A model generated the notes under the pieces. It searched no databases, was not told the DNA's origin, and worked only from the letters and a program-made list of their open reading frames with translations. Positions 60,596 through 64,000 of a stretch of DNA of 64,000 bases are shown piece after piece. A program made the translations under genes and the position numbers. This DNA is from Archilochus colubris (Eukaryota; Chordata; Aves; Apodiformes; Trochilidae): positions 10,042,609 to 10,106,608 of the forward strand of contig CM041084.1 of the NCBI GenBank assembly GCA_023079485.1. The letters are read 5' to 3'. Every line of letters starts with the position of its first letter. Positions within the stretch are counted from its first letter, which is position 1.

Positions 60596-61583
60596 AAATA
60601 AGCCATTCTCTAACTACTAAAGCAAGGATAGTTACACTGAGTGTAGGGAAATAAGTAACATCCATCTTGGAAAACTCTAGCTTGTCAAAGAACATAATCA
60701 CAAATAAAAGCAGTTCTCAAAAAATGCAGTGAGTTCTGTGACAATTCATGTCTTTTGCTGAAACAGGTTCTGACCCATACGGAAACCCTGCCATCACCTT
60801 GGATTACATCCTATGTTTATATAAAATTCAGAGATACCCACAAGCTGCAAATACAAGGAAAATATTTTTCAGGAGTAACTAATTTTAGGTGATTAGTTCT
60901 TTGGATTCAGTAGCTGCATTTATATAAGGTTGTCAAACTAGCAGTTTGGAGGTAGTGGGCAAGCAAGTTGGGATTTGTATGCTGAATCAGGTTAACAAAA
61001 AAATGTTGTTCTTTAACAACTAAACGAAAGCTATCATGTTTATTCCTTTGAACTTACCACCTCATGATACAAAACTACCATGTGAGGAACACTTACAGAC
61101 AGCACATCATATAGAAATTATGGAGACTTGTATTTTTCTCCTTAGTAAGAAAGATAGATCTAGAACATCAGTGTTATGTAGAAATATGCTGCTTTACAGT
61201 TCAGTTACATATTGAGCTGGAAGAAACCAACTTTGTTAAAAACATCTAAAAAATATTATGTATTTTCAGTCTTTTTGATTGTCACTTTTCTAAAACTTTA
61301 TGATATAGTAAAACTTAGACATCCAAAATTAAGAAATAGTAAATTGCCTTGAAAGGTGGCTAGAACAGCTTCTTTGGCTATATCAAAATTATTTCTTTTG
61401 CTGTTTATAAAATAAGTGTGCAGATACAAGAATGTGCCTGACAAATTGACAACCTCCAACAGGAAAATATTGTGCTGGAAAGTTACCTATTAGCTTTAAT
61501 TACTGTAAGTGTAGAGTATTATGTGGGGAGTGGCACCATAGTAACTTGAAAAATGCTGTCAGCTTAGTTTGGCAAGGTATTTT

Positions 61584-62225
61584 CATAGAATCATCGAAAG
61601 TTAGGGGTTGGAAGGGATCTTGAAAGATCATCAAGTCCAATCCCCCCTGCCAAAGCAGGGTCACCTATAGCAGCTCACACAGGAACACATCCAGGTGGGG
61701 AAGGAGACTCCACAACCTCCCTGTGCAGCCTGTGCCAGGGCTCTGTCACCCTCACAGTGAAAAAAGTCTTCCTAATATTTATATGGAACCAGCCATGCTC
61801 CAGTTTATAACCATTGCCCCTTGTCCTATTATTAGTCACCCCTGAGAAAAGCTTTACTCCATCCTCCTGGCACTTGCTCTTTACATATTTATAAACATTG
61901 ATGAGGTCACTCCTCATTCTCCTCATCTCCAAGCTGGAGAGACCCAGCTCCCTCAGCCTTTCTTCATAAGGGATATGTTCCACTCCTCTAATCATCTTTG
62001 TGGCTCTGCACTGGACTCTTTCAAGCAATTCCCTGTCCTTGAACTGAGAGGCCCAGAACTGGACAAATATTCCAGATGTGGCTTCACCAGGGTAGAGCAG
62101 AGGGACAGGAGAACCTCTCTCAACCTACTAACCATCCCCCTTCTAATGCACCCCAGGATGCCATTGGCCTTCTTGGCCACAAGGGCACATTGCTGGCTCA
62201 TGGCCATCCTGAACATTTTCAGATA
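61584..62225 (-). mobile_element. CR1 LINE, 5'-truncated, in VIPR2 intron 5
   Basis: The + strand begins tcatagaatcatcgaaagtt and continues gttggaagggatcttgaaag, the reverse complement of the CR1 3' end. It runs up to ccattggccttcttggccac near 62180. On the - strand, two overlapping frames keep the ORF2 C-terminus: [40 protein letters not shown] and HREVVESPS in one, and [20 protein letters not shown] in the other. A frameshift near 62000 therefore separates them. Same sense as VIPR2. Confidence 0.92.
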
Positions 62226-64000
62226 TTCATGCTTTGTGTCTTTGTTTTGAGATTGAAAGGTTATAATATTTCCCTTCTACAATGCTTCTACAATGCTTCT
62301 TTTACAGATATGAATAATGAGAGCCAATATGATGTTTTTCATAAAGATTAAAATCTACCTTAATGTCCGTTTCTTTGGAAGAAATACAAAACAGAATATA
62401 GGAGCTGCATGGGAAGTTTCAGGAACAACTCCCCTCTCCCCACCCAACACTTCCACCTTCCACATGTTTATAGCTAATATTGAGAACAACTGCAAAGCCC
62501 TGGGGCTGGATCTGCTCTGCCAGACAGTACAGAACAATGTGACAGAAGTCATGTCACAATACTTTAAAAAGAATTTCCAGTTTCTTGTCATGAAGGCTTT
62601 TACCTTCCGTAAAATAAGCTCTACATTATTCCATGTTCTCTTGCATTAAAAATACAGCACATATTCAGGATTAAATTAGGTGTAATTTGAAGCACACACA
62701 TACAAATCCAGCAATTCAAAATTTTAATAATCTCTTGTTTTACCAATATCCAGAGTTCAAATCTTAATCCTGCTGGATGAAGTCAGAATACTGACAAACC
62801 TTCTACTTTAGTAACTTCCAATTTTTAATTCACTGCTTAGAGACCAAATTTCCTTCACAGAATTTCACTTAGGAGAGTTGCTCTTTGCTCTCCTTTTAAA
62901 ACACAGCAAGGTGAAAGTTTGCTGGTTGCTTTCAAAGGTGAATGTGTTTCAGGGATGAGTTAGCTTTATAAAAAGTATATTGACATTCTCTGTAAAGAAC
63001 CCTCAGATCATTCAGGGCAAAGTATAAAGTTTCTTGGATAGCAGGTATTATTAGCTGAGCAGCAAAAAGTTAAAATTTTTCAAATTTGTCCTTAGAATTG
63101 ACAAAAATGTATGGGATGCCCTACAACATGTCTGAGACAGACATACACATATAGCCATTTGCATTTACTTCTGTTATTAATAATTTACAATTGCTTCAGC
63201 TGCAGCCTTCAGGTGTAGGTGGCTGCTTCTTATCTTTTAGGGAAACTGTATACTGAACAGTATCTTACTACCTCTGTGGGTTCCTAATTCAACTCACCAT
63301 GTTAGGAGGTCCTTACACTCCCTGTGGGTAAGAGAGAAACAGACTTTTTCAGGGAGAGACTTAAAAAAACCCCACAAAACCTGGATATTTCTACTGACTC
63401 AACAGAGAGATTGGGGAGTTCTCAACTTGGATAGGCTTGAGTACAATTCTTGATCTGTTTGTTACAGCTGACTTCTAGGCATAGAAAGCATTCAGATGTC
63501 TATAACACAGTCTTTTATGTGTTATTAGCTTTACCCATTTTGAAAATGCATGATCTGCCTGGAGTGTTTGGTTGTAGAGAAGAGATAACCATGAGTGACT
63601 CAATTAGTTTTTCAAAGATATGAAGAAATGTAATTATGGGTTATATATGTTCTGAATAGTCTCTGAATATTTAAATACTGAGACATTTTGATGGGAGAAT
63701 GAAAGGCCTACAGAACTCACGACAGGAATAGTTCATCACAGGAATGATGCTCTGACAAACAATATCCTGTCCTCTCAAAATTACATGTATCTTCTACCAA
63801 ATCTGAGGGATGCATTTTCTTATTTTTCTGGGTGCTGAGTGGAACAGAAAAGTGTGAAGTTGATGATGGACAATATAGAGGCTATTCTATTAGCCAGGTA
63901 GAAGTGATACATAAAGGCATGAAGGTGGGGAGACTGAGAAAAGCTGTGATACTGATAATACCATTTTGCAATTTCTTTTACCAGTTGGAGATTGCTTTCA

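Larger units (their letters stand above)
41890..64000 (-). other. VIPR2: VIPR2 gene (VPAC2 receptor), exons 6-13 and 3' UTR
   Basis: Partial gene on the - strand, running off the right edge. Eight coding exons with canonical GT-AG junctions join in frame: 142, 151, 61, 70, 92, 130, 42 and 174 nt. Together they encode about 287 residues, from ICL1 through TM7 to the C-terminal tail of a class B1 GPCR. Residue identity favours VPAC2 over VPAC1 and PAC1: [47 protein letters not shown] and the tail RAQSFMQTETTMI (human RAQSFLQTETSVI). Exons 1-5 are not in the window; no TM1 exon was found between 58974 and 64000. The lower boundary assumes the poly(A) signals at 41903-41924. Confidence 0.9.
58974..64000 (-). 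other. VIPR2 intron 5 (partial)
   Basis: At least 5 kb of intron upstream of exon 6. It contains two CR1 copies of opposite orientation (59790-60595 and 61584-62225). I looked for the TM1 exon on the - strand and found none. Short tandem duplications occur (tctacaatgct twice near 62276-62298). Confidence 0.75.

Noticed and set aside
58974..64000. VIPR2 exon 5 (TM1) in the right-hand end
   Set aside because: I searched the - strand for a TM1 segment ending in an LF-R split codon with a GT donor. Candidates such as agttacctattag near 61482 do not translate to TM1, so the exon is taken to lie outside the window.

Overview
This window is vertebrate nuclear DNA, almost certainly from a bird and probably from Neoaves. 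The evidence is small exons with GT-AG introns, several CR1 LINE copies with typical avian 3' ends, a solo LTR of a common avian endogenous-retrovirus type, and low overall repeat density. There are no bacterial operons, CRISPR arrays, rRNA genes or intact tRNA genes. Nearly all open reading frames of 60-160 codons are chance frames in introns and intergenic DNA.

Two protein genes are present and they converge. On the + strand, positions 1 to about 2430 hold the 3' end of DYNC2I1 (WDR60, a dynein-2 intermediate chain): its last two coding exons (858-1081 and 2113-2284), the stop codon and a short 3' UTR with AATAAA at 2410. On the - strand, from about 41.9 kb to the right edge, lies the 3' part of VIPR2 (the VPAC2 receptor for VIP and PACAP). 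Eight consecutive coding exons, 6 to 13 in the human numbering, sit at 58832-58973, 55814-55964, 54848-54908, 53463-53532, 48110-48201, 44445-44574, 44315-44356 and 43192-43365. They read in frame from the end of TM1 to the C-terminal tail. Exons 1-5 (signal peptide, hormone-binding domain, most of TM1) lie beyond position 64000. The same gene pair is adjacent on human 7q36.3, so this is conserved synteny.

Layout: 1-2430, DYNC2I1 3' end. 2430 to about 41890, intergenic DNA of roughly 40 kb that is AT-rich. It contains two solo LTRs (18420-18742 and 26320-26884), a possible old CR1 fragment, faint MIR-like SINE remnants and simple repeats. 41890-64000, VIPR2, whose introns hold four clear CR1 copies, a short LTR-like insertion with target-site duplication (51495-51721) and a tRNA-derived SINE-like piece (51743-51816).

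The two genes have no known joint function: DYNC2I1 acts in ciliary retrograde transport and VIPR2 is a class B1 Gs-coupled receptor. I found no convincing new biological system. The best leads are a pair of related LTR insertions that share their 5' 195 bp, including an NRF1-like site and a TATA-like box, but have different 3' ends; and the 42-nt symmetric VIPR2 exon, which permits a receptor form lacking part of TM7.
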